Shown: piece by piece, positions 1 through 8,216 of the stretch
Position numbering within the stretch: the first letter of the stretch is position 1
How the letters are laid out: every line of letters starts with the position of its first letter
NCBI RefSeq assembly: GCF_002027705.1
Contig: NZ_MBTG01000013.1
Location: forward strand, 141,061-205,060
Length of the DNA: 64,000 nucleotides
Direction of reading: 5' to 3'
DNA from: Paenibacillus ferrarius
GTDB lineage: Bacteria > Bacillota > Bacilli > Paenibacillales > NBRC-103111
The notes under the pieces: model-generated
What the model was told of the DNA's origin: nothing
Databases searched by the model: none
The model's input: the letters and a program-made list of their open reading frames with translations, nothing else
Position numbers and translations under genes: made by a program

Positions 1-884
1 GCTTTGCCAAAGTACATCCAGGAAATAATCAGAGCAGCAACACCGCCCGCCGCAGCAGCCATATTCGTTGTCAAAGCGATGTAACCGAAGAATCCGTCAC
101 CCATAGCACTCAAAGTACTGCCTGGGTTGAAACCGAACCAACCGATCCAAAGAATGATGACACCTAGAACAGATAAGACTTGGTTATGACCGGGAATCAA
201 GTTTGGCGTTTTATCTTTATTATATTTGCCAATACGTGGTTTCAACAAGATCGTTGCTACTAACGCTGCAGTTGCGCCTTGTAAGTGAACAACCGTGGAA
301 CCCGCGAAATCCTGCATACCCAATTTACTCAACCAACCGCCGCCCCATACCCAGTGAGCTACGATCGGATAAATCACGACTGTGAAAAGAATTCCGAAGA
401 TGAAATAGACAGGAAGTTTCGCTCTTTCCGCAAATCCGCCCCACGCAATCGCCAAGGATACACCCGCGAAAGCTAATTGGAACAAGAACTTGATGCCGAT
501 CGGCACATCAGAAGCTGACAACGATCCGAAAGCGGCAGTCGCTTGATCTTCTAAACCTGTAACGAAGAACCCTGTCGTTCCGAAGAAGGCATTTCCGTCA
601 CCGAAGGCAAACCCGAAACCTACCGCCCAGAAAGCGATGGCGCATAATCCGAAAGTTAAAATTGTTTTACCGGCTACGTGGCCGGCATTTTTCATTCTAG
701 TTGACCCTGCTTCTAATAAGGCAAATCCAGCTTGCATAAAGATAACTAAAATTGCAGCTAACATGACCCAAACAGCATCGATAGCACTTTGAAGTTGGGG
801 TATCGTTGCTTCATCTGCAGCAAATGCGAGAGTAGGGAACAATAATGCCATAACGCCGAAAGCTAACAACAACTTCTTAACCAT
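1..884 (-). CDS. amt: Ammonium transporter, 3' end cut by window edge
   Basis: Membrane channel of the Amt/MEP/Rh family that brings ammonium into the cell. About 294 N-terminal codons are visible. They start with a signal-peptide-like segment (MVKKLLLAFGVMALLFPTLAFA) followed by hydrophobic helices carrying family motifs such as WVWGGGWL, VVHLQGATAALVA and GWFGFNPGSTL. The ATG follows the ribosome binding site AAAGGAAGTG. The gene was read directly from the bases, because it leaves the window at position 1. A good sigma-A promoter and a GlnR/TnrA-type box lie upstream, so nitrogen control is likely. Whether a PII gene (glnK) follows cannot be seen here. Confidence 0.93.
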   Translation of the reverse strand, partial: MVKKLLLAFGVMALLFPTLAFAADEATIPQLQSAIDAVWVMLAAILVIFMQAGFALLEAGSTRMKNAGHVAGKTILTFGLCAIAFWAVGFGFAFGDGNAFFGTTGFFVTGLEDQATAAFGSLSASDVPIGIKFLFQLAFAGVSLAIAWGGFAERAKLPVYFIFGILFTVVIYPIVAHWVWGGGWLSKLGMQDFAGSTVVHLQGATAALVATILLKPRIGKYNKDKTPNLIPGHNQVLSVLGVIILWIGWFGFNPGSTLSAMGDGFFGYIALTTNMAAAAGGVAALIISWMYFGK

Positions 885-901
885 ACGACCACTTCCTTTA
901 A

Positions 902-918
902 TGTTAGATTAAGTAACA
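902..918. promoter_or_regulatory. GlnR/TnrA box in the amt leader
   Basis: TGTTAGATTAAGTAACA is a perfect inverted repeat match to the known GlnR/TnrA consensus TGTNA-N7-TNACA. It lies between the amt -10 box and the amt start codon, roughly 15-31 bases after the expected transcription start. That is a typical position for repression by GlnR when nitrogen is plentiful. The regulator gene itself is not in the window. Confidence 0.8.
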
Positions 919-939
919 TGTAATGAAACTCTTATTGTC

Positions 940-968
940 ATTATATACAGGTTATTTGGGTTTGACAA
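940..968 (-). promoter_or_regulatory. Sigma-A promoter of amt
   Basis: On the minus strand TTGTCA and TATAAT are separated by 17 bases, close to the ideal vegetative promoter. It reads toward amt with an untranslated leader of about 50 bases that contains the GlnR/TnrA box. Confidence 0.8.
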
Positions 969-1107
969 TAGGATTTTCGCTATAAAATAGAAAAAAACGA
1001 AAAATAACCTGACATGAATCAGGCATAATTCGTGTTTTAGCACATTGGATCCCCAAAATGACCCGAATTCAATAAAAAAGCAATGTCAGCTTTTCCAAGC
1101 ATCACGT

Positions 1108-1137
1108 TTGACTGTACGGTTTGTAATCAGGTATCAT
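1108..1137 (+). promoter_or_regulatory. Promoter of the MerR regulator gene
   Basis: TTGACT and TATCAT with an 18-base spacer lie about 50 bases before the start codon of the MerR-family gene. A long spacer suits MerR-type autoregulation, but no clear dyad was seen between the hexamers. Confidence 0.5.
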
Positions 1138-1187
1138 TACTATATGAAGGAAGTCGTACATACCATTGGAGTAGAGGTGAACTTATT

Positions 1188-1628
1188 ATGGGGAATGAGA
1201 AACTTTATAAAATCGGAGAACTTGCCAAACTTGCCGATGTCAGTCCTCGAACCATTGATTACTACACCAAGTTGGAGTTGATTGAGCCGGAGAAAAGATC
1301 TGATACAAACTATCGTCTTTACAGTGATGAAACCTTGAATCGATTGAAACGTATTGAAACAATGAAGAACGAGAAATATACCTTAGAGGAAATCAAAGCG
1401 CACTTACAGCAATGGAGCAAAGTATCACCCGATGATACAGTGAGAGATAAGCTGACATCTCTCCAGCTTCATCTTGAACAGTTAATGAAGGAAGCCAAAG
1501 AGCTTGGGCCAATTATTAGCCAATTGAAGCCTAACCAAATGAAAAAGCTGTACCGCATCTTAACGCAGCCCACCGCAGCTTGTATTGAAGCATTAATTGT
1601 TCTTCTAGGTAAAAATCCGTTCTCATAA
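1188..1628 (+). CDS. MerR family transcriptional regulator
   Basis: A 146-residue DNA-binding regulator. The N-terminal winged helix-turn-helix is recognisable (YKIGELAKLADVSPRTIDYY, then YRLYSDETLNRLKRIETMK), followed by the usual coiled-coil dimer helix (about residues 80-110) and a short C-terminal part. The ATG at 1188 follows GTAGAGGTGA; an earlier in-frame start would place the promoter inside the gene. The tail has no Cys pair like those of metal-sensing MerR proteins, so the effector is unknown. The next gene, yugP, starts 20 bases downstream, so the two are probably co-transcribed. It is not GlnR or TnrA, whose N-terminal sequences differ. Confidence 0.85.
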   Translation: MGNEKLYKIGELAKLADVSPRTIDYYTKLELIEPEKRSDTNYRLYSDETLNRLKRIETMKNEKYTLEEIKAHLQQWSKVSPDDTVRDKLTSLQLHLEQLMKEAKELGPIISQLKPNQMKKLYRILTQPTAACIEALIVLLGKNPFS

Positions 1629-1648
1629 CGAAATCGGAGGCGTGTCTT

Positions 1649-2341
1649 ATGTTCTATTTTCATCCAATGGATTTTCTCATCATTATCGCTTTCATCCTTT
1701 CCATGTGGGCCTCGTTCCGGGTTAGAGGAACGTTCAACAAATGGTCCACAGTCCCTGTGTACTCGGGAATGACCGGTGCACAAGCAGCGCGGCGCATGCT
1801 CGACGCTAACGGACTCTACGATGTCCCTGTAGAGGCTGTGCCTGGCAGGCTGACAGACCACTACGATCCGTTGGCCAAAGTCGTTCGATTATCTGAACCT
1901 GTTTATTACGAAAGCTCAATATCAGCCATCTCCGTCGCCTGTCATGAGGTTGGGCATGCCATTCAGCACAAAGTGCATTACCCTATGCTCGTCGCAAGAC
2001 ACCGGATGTTTCCGGTTGTTAATTTCGCTTCCGGCGTCGCTCCTTTGCTTATCCTTGCCGGCTTCATTTTTCAGCAGATTCCATGGCTGCTTGGCCTAGG
2101 TATCATTTTCTTCGCAGCCGCCGTTGCTTTCCAATTAGTAACATTGCCCGTGGAATTCAATGCGAGTTCAAGAGCTCGCGATTTGATGGTAGCCGAGGGC
2201 TTCATATCGAATGAAGAAGAGCGCGGCGTCGCCAAAGTGCTTAATGCAGCAGCACTTACGTATGTGGCTGCAGCACTGATCTCAGTCCTTGAGCTTCTGA
2301 AATATATCATGATATTCAGCGGACGCAACAATAACGATTAA
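1649..2341 (+). CDS. yugP: Membrane zinc metallopeptidase, YugP family
   Basis: A 230-residue integral membrane protein of the neutral zinc metallopeptidase family (Pfam Zn_peptidase_2, B. subtilis YugP). An N-terminal transmembrane helix (about residues 7-22) is followed by a soluble part with the catalytic HEVGH motif at 99-103 and further hydrophobic helices near 120-170 and 200-220. The length is normal for the family. The start is set by GGAGG eight bases upstream of the ATG. It follows the MerR gene in the same direction, and a hairpin terminator lies just after it. Its substrates are unknown. Confidence 0.9.
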   Translation: MFYFHPMDFLIIIAFILSMWASFRVRGTFNKWSTVPVYSGMTGAQAARRMLDANGLYDVPVEAVPGRLTDHYDPLAKVVRLSEPVYYESSISAISVACHEVGHAIQHKVHYPMLVARHRMFPVVNFASGVAPLLILAGFIFQQIPWLLGLGIIFFAAAVAFQLVTLPVEFNASSRARDLMVAEGFISNEEERGVAKVLNAAALTYVAAALISVLELLKYIMIFSGRNNND

Positions 2342-2349
2342 ACCAAACA

Positions 2350-2396
2350 AAAAGATCTCCAAGTGATGTGCGATCGCACTCACGAGGAGATCTTTT
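2350..2396. terminator. Bidirectional intrinsic terminator
   Basis: AAAAGATCTCC pairs with GGAGATCTTTT around an inner palindrome (GTGCGATCGCAC). There is a T-run on both strands, so it can end both yugP and the convergent LysR gene. Confidence 0.85.
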
Positions 2397-2413
2397 TTGG
2401 GATTAACACGGGT

Positions 2414-3298
2414 TTATTGAAAATACTCATGAAGAAACCGTCTGAACACTTCTGCCACAAGTGGAAGCTTCTCGCCTTTCCGACAAATCAAACCAACCGT
2501 CCGAGTCACCTGAGGATCCGTTACCCGAATCTTGGTCGGCTGCATTTGACCCCCTTCCATCAGAGCCATGGAAGGAAGCAAGCTAACGCCCATTCCTGCG
2601 GCTACAAGTCCGCGAATCGTATCCGTTTCCTCGCCCTCGAATTCAATTTTCGGAACGAAGCCTGCTTTAAGACAAGCCTCCATCACGATCGTACGCAGCG
2701 TATACTCTTCACTGAACATGACAAAGGACTCATGCTTCAGCTGCTCTAACCGGATCGACGTATACTCAGCCAAAATATGATTAGCCGGAATAATTGCATA
2801 TAATTCTTCCGTAAGCAGAATTTCACCGGTAACATGCTCATGAGACTCCGGAAATGGCGAGATAAAGGCTAGATCAATCTCTCCCCGCGTAACATCGCGT
2901 ATTAAGGAAGCGTACGTTCCTTGACGCAATCTAAACTTTACATTTGGATGATCCTTTTTAAAGGACGCAATAACAGCAGGTAGTAAATTGATCACCAAAC
3001 TGTGCGGAAATCCAATGCGTATTTCCCCGGCTTCAGGGTCCAGAAACTCATGCATCTCTCCCACCGCTCGTTCAAGATCAGTCAAGATCCCTTCGATTCG
3101 GCTTAAAAACAGATGCCCCACTGAAGTCAGCTGCAAATTGCGGCCTTTTTGAACAAATAAATTCACACCAAGCTCTTCTTCCAATAAATGAATCTGACGG
3201 CTAACAGCGGACTGTGCAACATGCATTTCTTCAGCCGCTTGGGTCACGTGCTGCTTTCTTGCTACTTTAACGAAGTATTGCAATTGTCTTAATTCCAC
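2414..3298 (-). CDS. LysR family regulator, GltC-like
   Basis: A 294-residue LysR-type regulator. The N-terminal helix-turn-helix (MELRQLQYFVKVARKQHVTQ, AAEEMHVAQSAVSRQI) and the effector-binding domain closely resemble B. subtilis GltC, the activator of glutamate synthase genes, including the stretches GEIRIGFPHSL, LRQGTYASLI and GVSLLPS. The start is GTG after a GGGGGA element. No gltAB genes are in this window, so the target may be distant or the protein may be a GltC paralogue. It is divergent from tpx across about 175 bases. LysR proteins often control a divergent neighbour, so tpx control is possible but not shown. Confidence 0.82.
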   Translation of the reverse strand: MELRQLQYFVKVARKQHVTQAAEEMHVAQSAVSRQIHLLEEELGVNLFVQKGRNLQLTSVGHLFLSRIEGILTDLERAVGEMHEFLDPEAGEIRIGFPHSLVINLLPAVIASFKKDHPNVKFRLRQGTYASLIRDVTRGEIDLAFISPFPESHEHVTGEILLTEELYAIIPANHILAEYTSIRLEQLKHESFVMFSEEYTLRTIVMEACLKAGFVPKIEFEGEETDTIRGLVAAGMGVSLLPSMALMEGGQMQPTKIRVTDPQVTRTVGLICRKGEKLPLVAEVFRRFLHEYFQ

Positions 3299-3398
3299 CT
3301 GTTTGAATCCCCCGAGTTTTCTTACATTATGAATGAATTTGCAATCATGGAGCTGAATCCTGCTTTATGCTTCTAAATTATAGCCTCACACCAGCGAT

Positions 3399-3428
3399 TG
3401 GACAACCTAAGTTCAAAAAGCTTATAAT
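3399..3428 (+). promoter_or_regulatory. Probable tpx promoter
   Basis: A perfect TATAAT (3423-3428) sits 18 bases after TGGACA. The distance to the tpx ATG is about 46 bases. Confidence 0.55.
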
Positions 3429-3474
3429 AGATAGGTTGTTAATTAGCATGGAAAATAAAGGAGGAACTGTTCAA

Positions 3475-3993
3475 ATGGCTCAAGAACGTACTGGTGTTGC
3501 TACCCTTAAAAGCAATCCGATTACTTTGGTAGGACCCGAAATTAAAGTTGGTGACAAAGCACCAAACTTCACAGTGAACAAAGATTTGATGACGCAAGTT
3601 TCCCTTGCAGACTATGCTGGTAAAGTAAAATTGATCAGCGTTGTCCCTTCCTTGGATACAGGCGTATGCGATGCGCAAACGCGTCGTTTCAACGAAGAAG
3701 CAGCTGGCCTTGGCGACAACGTAGCTGTTCTAACAATCAGTGTAGACCTTCCTTTTGCACAATCCCGCTGGTGCGGTGCTGCCGGTATCGATAAAGTCGT
3801 GACTTTGTCCGACTACAAAACAAAATCCTTTGGCGAAGCTTATGGCGTATTGATCAAAGAGCTTCAATTGGATATGCGCTCCATTTTCGTTATCGACGCT
3901 AATGACACTGTTCAATACGTTGAATACCTTGGCGAAATGACAGCTCACCCTAACTATGAAGCGGCTGTAGAAGCTGTTAAAAAATTAGTTTAA
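3475..3993 (+). CDS. tpx: Thiol peroxidase
   Basis: A 172-residue cytoplasmic atypical 2-Cys peroxiredoxin that reduces hydrogen and alkyl peroxides using thioredoxin. The peroxidatic cysteine is in PSLDTGVCDAQTRRF (Cys65) and the resolving cysteine in SRWCGAAG (Cys100), the spacing typical of Tpx. The chosen ATG has a perfect AAAGGAGG ribosome site; the open frame extends 36 codons further upstream through the promoter, so that part is not coding. It is a single-gene unit with its own promoter and terminator, divergent from a GltC-like regulator. Confidence 0.95.
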   Translation: MAQERTGVATLKSNPITLVGPEIKVGDKAPNFTVNKDLMTQVSLADYAGKVKLISVVPSLDTGVCDAQTRRFNEEAAGLGDNVAVLTISVDLPFAQSRWCGAAGIDKVVTLSDYKTKSFGEAYGVLIKELQLDMRSIFVIDANDTVQYVEYLGEMTAHPNYEAAVEAVKKLV

Positions 3994-4003
3994 TAGACAC
4001 AAA

Positions 4004-4041
4004 TAAAACAGCAAGGAGGCCTAGCTTCCCTGCTGTTTTTG
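4004..4041. terminator. Intrinsic terminator of tpx
   Basis: AAAACAGCA and TGCTGTTTT form the stem with an additional GGA/TCC pairing inside, followed by T residues. The convergent DUF1499 gene ends at its edge, so it may serve both. Confidence 0.85.
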
Positions 4042-4431
4042 TTATCCTTCAATCTTATATGAGGCAAGCTTACGATCTAATTGTTTGTAAATATCTATAA
4101 TGGTGCGGTAATTGGAGCCCAGGTCACCCATAGACCCTCGGGAAGCCGAATAAATATCTACCGCTGTTTTTACCGGGTTAATTCCAAATAACGTTAAGGT
4201 AACATCTTGTGTTCGCCCCGTCATCGTCTTGCGTTCTGCTAGAATTTCACCAACATTTTGAACTTCGTGAAGAAGCTTGTAACCCGGTGTTTTCTTCAAA
4301 ACAGCCGTTACTTCTTCCCAAACCTGATCTTTTGGAAGCTTATAATATCTTGTTTTAAGCAAAGGATCTTTGGCTTTATCTCCGGTCGTTTCATGACTGC
4401 GAAGTAATCCTATTAAAGTTCTCTTAAGCAA
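4042..4431 (-). CDS. DUF1499 family protein
   Basis: A 129-residue protein without signal peptide or membrane helices. The central and C-terminal part (KLPKDQVWEEVTAVLKKTPG, then DIYSASRGSMGDLGSNYRTI) matches the pattern of the DUF1499 family, in which a W-x-x-hydrophobic strand and an SR-x-x-x-DLGxN-x-R-x-I helix are conserved. Its molecular function is unknown. The start is TTG, preceded by a purine-rich AAGGGGGAAAAGG. It is a single gene convergent with tpx. Confidence 0.7.
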   Translation of the reverse strand: MLKRTLIGLLRSHETTGDKAKDPLLKTRYYKLPKDQVWEEVTAVLKKTPGYKLLHEVQNVGEILAERKTMTGRTQDVTLTLFGINPVKTAVDIYSASRGSMGDLGSNYRTIIDIYKQLDRKLASYKIEG

Positions 4432-4558
4432 AAGCCTTTTCCCCCTTCAATGAAGTGCATCTAGACCGCATGCCATTTCTACACTGCTCTCTATCTTACC
4501 ATTGTTTAGGCCTAAGAAAAAGAGGGAAAATGAAATCAGGGGGATTCACGCTATTTAA

Positions 4559-5905
4559 TTACCCAAATATAGTGGTATACAACAAGTAAGCATTCAATCC
4601 TGCAATGATGACGGCCACGATCCAACTTAAAATAACCATCCATTTTGGCGTTACGAGCACACCCATTTTTTTACGGTCAGAAGTAAACTTAACTAATGGA
4701 ATAACTGCAAAAGATAATTGCAAAGATAAAATAACTTGACTGAGAATAAGTAAATCGGTCGCACCTCTCTCACCGTAGATCCCAATCACGATGACAGCTG
4801 GCACAATGGCGATCATTCTCGTAATTAAGCGGCGCAGCCATGGCGATAACCGGATATTCAGAAAGCCTTCCATGACAATTTGCCCAGCTAACGTCCCTGT
4901 TAATGTAGAATTTTGCCCCGAAGCCAAGAGAGCCACTGCAAAGAGAATACTGGCCGCTCCTGTTCCTAGCATAGGCCCAAGAAGATGGTATGCATCTTGA
5001 ATTTCGGCAACTTCTTTGCCTGCGGAATGGAAAGCTGCCGCGGACAAGATCAGAATCGCCGCATTAACGAACAAGGCCAGCATCAAGGCAACCGTTGTAT
5101 CAATTGTCGAAAATTTAATAGCTTCTCGTTTTCCTTCAATCGTTGGTTCAATTTTACGAGTTTGCACAATCGAAGAATGCAAATACAAATTATGAGGCAT
5201 AACGGTTGCCCCTAGTATACCCAAAGCAATATATAACATAGCCGGGTTGGAAATAATCTCTGTTCTTGGAATAAAGCCAGCAGCTACAGCTGCAAAGTCA
5301 GGTCTAGAAAAAATGAGTTCCATAACAAAACAAATAACGATAAGTGCCATCAAACTAATAACCATCGCTTCAATATAGCGAAAACCTTTTTTCTGCAGAA
5401 GAAGTACCAGCAATACATCGATCGATGTAAGTATAACGCCGTATATAAGCGGCATCCCAAATAATAGATTCAAAGCAATCGCGGCACCAATCACTTCCGC
5501 CAAATCACAAGCTGCGATCGCAAGCTCGCATAATATCCACAGAGCGAATGAGACCGGCTTACTATAATGATCACGACAAGCTTGCGCTAAATCCCGTCCT
5601 GTGACAATACCAAGACGCCCAGACAAGGCTTGCAGGAGAATAGCCATTAAGTTGGAAATTAAGATGACAGACAAAAGTGTATACCCGAATTGAGAACCGC
5701 CTGCCAAATCTGTTGCCCAGTTGCCCGGGTCCATATAACCTACTGCTACGAGATACCCAGGACCCACAAAGGCCAGTAATTTACGGAAAAATCCTGCTTT
5801 CTTAGGGACATTCATACTGTGATGAACTTCAGGCAGACTTGGCATAGAAGACTTACTCTTCCATCCATTCGGCTCATGCTCTGGTTTTTTATAGGCTGCT
5901 TCCAT
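4559..5905 (-). CDS. mntH: Mn(II)/divalent metal:proton symporter, NRAMP family
   Basis: A 448-residue transporter of the NRAMP family that imports manganese (and possibly iron) with protons. About eleven membrane helices are visible, with the metal-binding motif DPGN in helix 1 (residues 59-62, [11 protein letters not shown]) and the helix 6 motif [10 protein letters not shown]. The N-terminal 40 residues are a hydrophilic cytoplasmic extension. The ATG follows AAGAAGGAAG. A MntR-like operator overlaps the expected transcription start, so repression by manganese is likely. It is a single-gene unit. Confidence 0.95.
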   Translation of the reverse strand: MEAAYKKPEHEPNGWKSKSSMPSLPEVHHSMNVPKKAGFFRKLLAFVGPGYLVAVGYMDPGNWATDLAGGSQFGYTLLSVILISNLMAILLQALSGRLGIVTGRDLAQACRDHYSKPVSFALWILCELAIAACDLAEVIGAAIALNLLFGMPLIYGVILTSIDVLLVLLLQKKGFRYIEAMVISLMALIVICFVMELIFSRPDFAAVAAGFIPRTEIISNPAMLYIALGILGATVMPHNLYLHSSIVQTRKIEPTIEGKREAIKFSTIDTTVALMLALFVNAAILILSAAAFHSAGKEVAEIQDAYHLLGPMLGTGAASILFAVALLASGQNSTLTGTLAGQIVMEGFLNIRLSPWLRRLITRMIAIVPAVIVIGIYGERGATDLLILSQVILSLQLSFAVIPLVKFTSDRKKMGVLVTPKWMVILSWIVAVIIAGLNAYLLYTTIFG

Positions 5906-5937
5906 GTTTATCTTCCTTCTTTCTCTAGACCAATAAT

Positions 5938-5954
5938 GTTGTACTAAGGAAACT
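5938..5954. promoter_or_regulatory. Candidate MntR box of mntH
   Basis: The 17 bases match the B. subtilis MntR operator TTTGCCTTAAGGAAACT at 13 positions, with the right half TAAGGAAACT perfect. It lies 33 bases before the mntH ATG and just downstream of the -10 box, a position where a bound repressor would block transcription. Confidence 0.65.
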
Positions 5955-5965
5955 TATTAATATGG

Positions 5966-5971
5966 ATTATA
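5966..5971 (-). promoter_or_regulatory. -10 element of mntH
   Basis: A perfect TATAAT on the minus strand about 60 bases before the mntH start. No convincing -35 hexamer was found 16-18 bases further up. Confidence 0.5.
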
Positions 5972-6064
5972 CTACATAAATTTATTATATGCTATAGGTA
6001 AACAGTTATGTGCGAATGAAATAGTTTTTACCATGGGAAAAATTAATTGAGGAGCTGCCTACAA

Positions 6065-6559
6065 ATGCTGATACGCCCCGTTATTACCGACCTTGAAGTT
6101 ATTAAGGCCTATGAGATAGAAAGAACTGTCTTTACCCAAGAGTCCGCTGCCAGCCTGGAAGCTTTTCAAATGAGGAAGACCATTTTCGGTCCCTATTTTC
6201 TTGTGGCTGAAACCGAGTCAACTTCACAAATCGTTGGAGTAACCAACGGAATAAAGCTAAGCCACATGGATTTATCGGATGAAAGTATTAAACAAGCGAG
6301 TGAATATGAAGTCGACGGATCCTATTTTTGCATCCTCACGATTGCTGTTCACCCCTCTCACCAAAGGCAAGGAATTGCTTCCGCACTGCTCAAACGCATT
6401 ATTCAAATAGCTCAAGAAGATCAATTGAAAGGTATCGTTCTCATGTGCGAAGAACATCTGATCTCTTTCTACGAGAAGCATGGATTTCGTTACATCATGC
6501 CTTCGAACTCTTCACATGGAGGCATTCAGTGGCATGAAATGAATTTCATTTGGAAATAA
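6065..6559 (+). CDS. GNAT family N-acetyltransferase
   Basis: A 164-residue cytoplasmic acetyltransferase of the GNAT fold. The acetyl-CoA-binding segment is clear: ILTIAVHPSHQRQGIASALL (V-x-x-x-x-R/Q-x-x-G-x-A pattern), followed by the C-terminal FYEKHGFRY motif. The acceptor substrate cannot be told from sequence. The ATG at 6065 is chosen because GAGGAG lies 10 bases upstream; the TTG six codons earlier overlaps that ribosome site. It stands alone between mntH (divergent) and xylB. Confidence 0.85.
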   Translation: MLIRPVITDLEVIKAYEIERTVFTQESAASLEAFQMRKTIFGPYFLVAETESTSQIVGVTNGIKLSHMDLSDESIKQASEYEVDGSYFCILTIAVHPSHQRQGIASALLKRIIQIAQEDQLKGIVLMCEEHLISFYEKHGFRYIMPSNSSHGGIQWHEMNFIWK

Positions 6560-6614
6560 ATTGTTCCGCCAAAGAAGGATTTTTCTGTCTTTCTGCGAAT
6601 ATAGTATATGAACA

Positions 6615-6645
6615 ATCTTTGTATATTTAATAAACAAACAAAGAT
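6615..6645. promoter_or_regulatory. Inverted repeat before xylB, candidate XylR operator
   Basis: ATCTTTGT and ACAAAGAT form a perfect 8-bp inverted repeat around an AT-rich centre. The reverse strand contains GTTTGTTTATTAAATATAC, which resembles the left part of known Bacillus XylR operators (TTAGTTTGTTT...). It ends about 40 bases before the xylB ATG. No xylR gene is in the window, so this is a candidate only. Confidence 0.45.
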
Positions 6646-6686
6646 ATTAAGGATATCCATACTTAACTAACAAAGGGTGAATCTTC

Positions 6687-8216
6687 ATGTCGTATTTTAT
6701 GGGCTTGGATTTAGGAACTTCCGCAATCAAATGCATTCTCGTGGATGCCGACGGTCATGTCATCGGCAGTCATAGCGTTGAATATCCGCTTCAACAGCCA
6801 TTCCCCGGCTGGGCGGAGCAGCACCCGGAAGATTGGTGGAACGCCACCGTAGAAGGAATTCGCGCGTTATTAGCGAAGACGAACACCGCCGGCGAGGCGA
6901 TCTCCGGCATTGGCTTCTCCGGCCAGATGCATGGGTCGGTCTTCTTAGATGAAGCGCAGCAGGTTATCCGTCCTGCGCTGCTCTGGTGCGACCAGCGCAC
7001 AGCAGAGCAGTGCGCATACATCGAATCGACCGTCGGCGAAGCCGAGCTTGGTCGATTGACAGGCAATCGGGCGCTGACAGGCTTCACAGCGCCCAAGGTC
7101 ATTTGGCTCCGGCAGCACGAGCCGGAGCACTACGCGCGTGTTCGGCATCTGCTGCTGCCGAAGGACTACGTCAGGCTGCGCCTGACGGGTGCGTTCGGCA
7201 TGGATGTCGCCGACGCCAGCGGCACCCTGCTGCTCGACGTGGCTGAGCGCAGCTGGTCACAGACCGTCGCTGAGCGGCTGGACATCCCGCTCGCGTGGCT
7301 GCCGCCGCTCTTCGAGTCCGGCGACATTGCCGGGCACCTGCTGCCGGAAGCCGCCAGCTTGACCGGCCTTGCCGCCGGCACGCCCATAGTTGCCGGTGGC
7401 GGCGACCAAGCTTGCGGCGCCGTAGGCGTTGGCGTCGTGCGCCAAGGCATCGCCTCCGTGGCGCTCGGCACGTCCGGTGTCGTCTTCGTACATGACGACA
7501 CCTACCAAGTGGATGAAGCGTACCGGCTTCATTCCTTCTGTCACGGCGTGCCAGGCAAATGGCACCGCATGGGGGTAATGCTGGCAGCCGGCGGCTCGTT
7601 CCAGTGGTGGCGCAACCACTTTGCGCACGAAGAGCTGGAGCGTGCGCAGCAGGAAGGCAAGGACGTCTATGAAATCTTGACGTCTGAGGCAGCCACTGCT
7701 CCCCTGGGAAGTGAAGGATTGTTGTTCCTTCCCTATTTATCCGGGGAGCGCACACCACATCCGGATCCGAAGGCCCGCGGCGCCTTCATTGGCCTTAACC
7801 TGCGCCACGGAAAAGCACATCTCACCCGCGCCGTTCTCGAGGGCATCACTTTCGGTCTCCGTGATTCGATGCAATTAGTCCGCGAATCCGGGATTGAAGT
7901 GACGGAGCTGCGCGTGAGCGGCGGCGGCGCAAGAAGCCCTTTCTGGCGTCAGATGATCGCCGACATCTTCGGCATCCCTGTCGTTACGGTTAACTCGACA
8001 GACGGACCGGCCTACGGCGCTGCTATCATGGCCGCTTCCGGTGTGCTGGGCATTGACATTACCACCCTATGCGACAAATGGATTCGCGTTACCGATCGTG
8101 TAGAACCAAATCAGGAAAATCAGCAGCAATACGATACTTATTACCAAATTTATCGTGGATTATATGGCACACTTCAGCATACTTTCCACCAGTTAAGCGA
8201 ATTGGCTGGACATTAG
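6687..8216 (+). CDS. xylB: Xylulokinase
   Basis: A 509-residue FGGY-family carbohydrate kinase that phosphorylates D-xylulose with ATP to give xylulose 5-phosphate for the pentose phosphate pathway. The N-terminal nucleotide-binding motif is GLDLGTSAIKCILVD; SGQMHGSVFLD, the substrate-region LLPKDYVRLRLTG, the second ATPase half GTSGVVFV and the C-terminal GGGARSPFWRQMIADIFG are all typical of XylB. The length is normal. The ATG follows CAAAGGGTGAAT. It is unusual in standing alone, without xylA or xylR. The middle of the gene (about 6880-7660) is clearly more G+C rich than its ends and neighbours. Confidence 0.93.
   Translation: MSYFMGLDLGTSAIKCILVDADGHVIGSHSVEYPLQQPFPGWAEQHPEDWWNATVEGIRALLAKTNTAGEAISGIGFSGQMHGSVFLDEAQQVIRPALLWCDQRTAEQCAYIESTVGEAELGRLTGNRALTGFTAPKVIWLRQHEPEHYARVRHLLLPKDYVRLRLTGAFGMDVADASGTLLLDVAERSWSQTVAERLDIPLAWLPPLFESGDIAGHLLPEAASLTGLAAGTPIVAGGGDQACGAVGVGVVRQGIASVALGTSGVVFVHDDTYQVDEAYRLHSFCHGVPGKWHRMGVMLAAGGSFQWWRNHFAHEELERAQQEGKDVYEILTSEAATAPLGSEGLLFLPYLSGERTPHPDPKARGAFIGLNLRHGKAHLTRAVLEGITFGLRDSMQLVRESGIEVTELRVSGGGARSPFWRQMIADIFGIPVVTVNSTDGPAYGAAIMAASGVLGIDITTLCDKWIRVTDRVEPNQENQQQYDTYYQIYRGLYGTLQHTFHQLSELAGH

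Noticed and set aside
1083..1628. Longer MerR frame from 1083, and GlnR identity for this regulator
   Set aside because: The extra 35 codons cover the promoter; its N-terminal sequence is unlike GlnR or TnrA.
7166..7758. Long minus-strand frames opposite xylB
   Set aside because: Arg- and Ala-rich shadow frames caused by high G+C in the sense gene; no ribosome sites.
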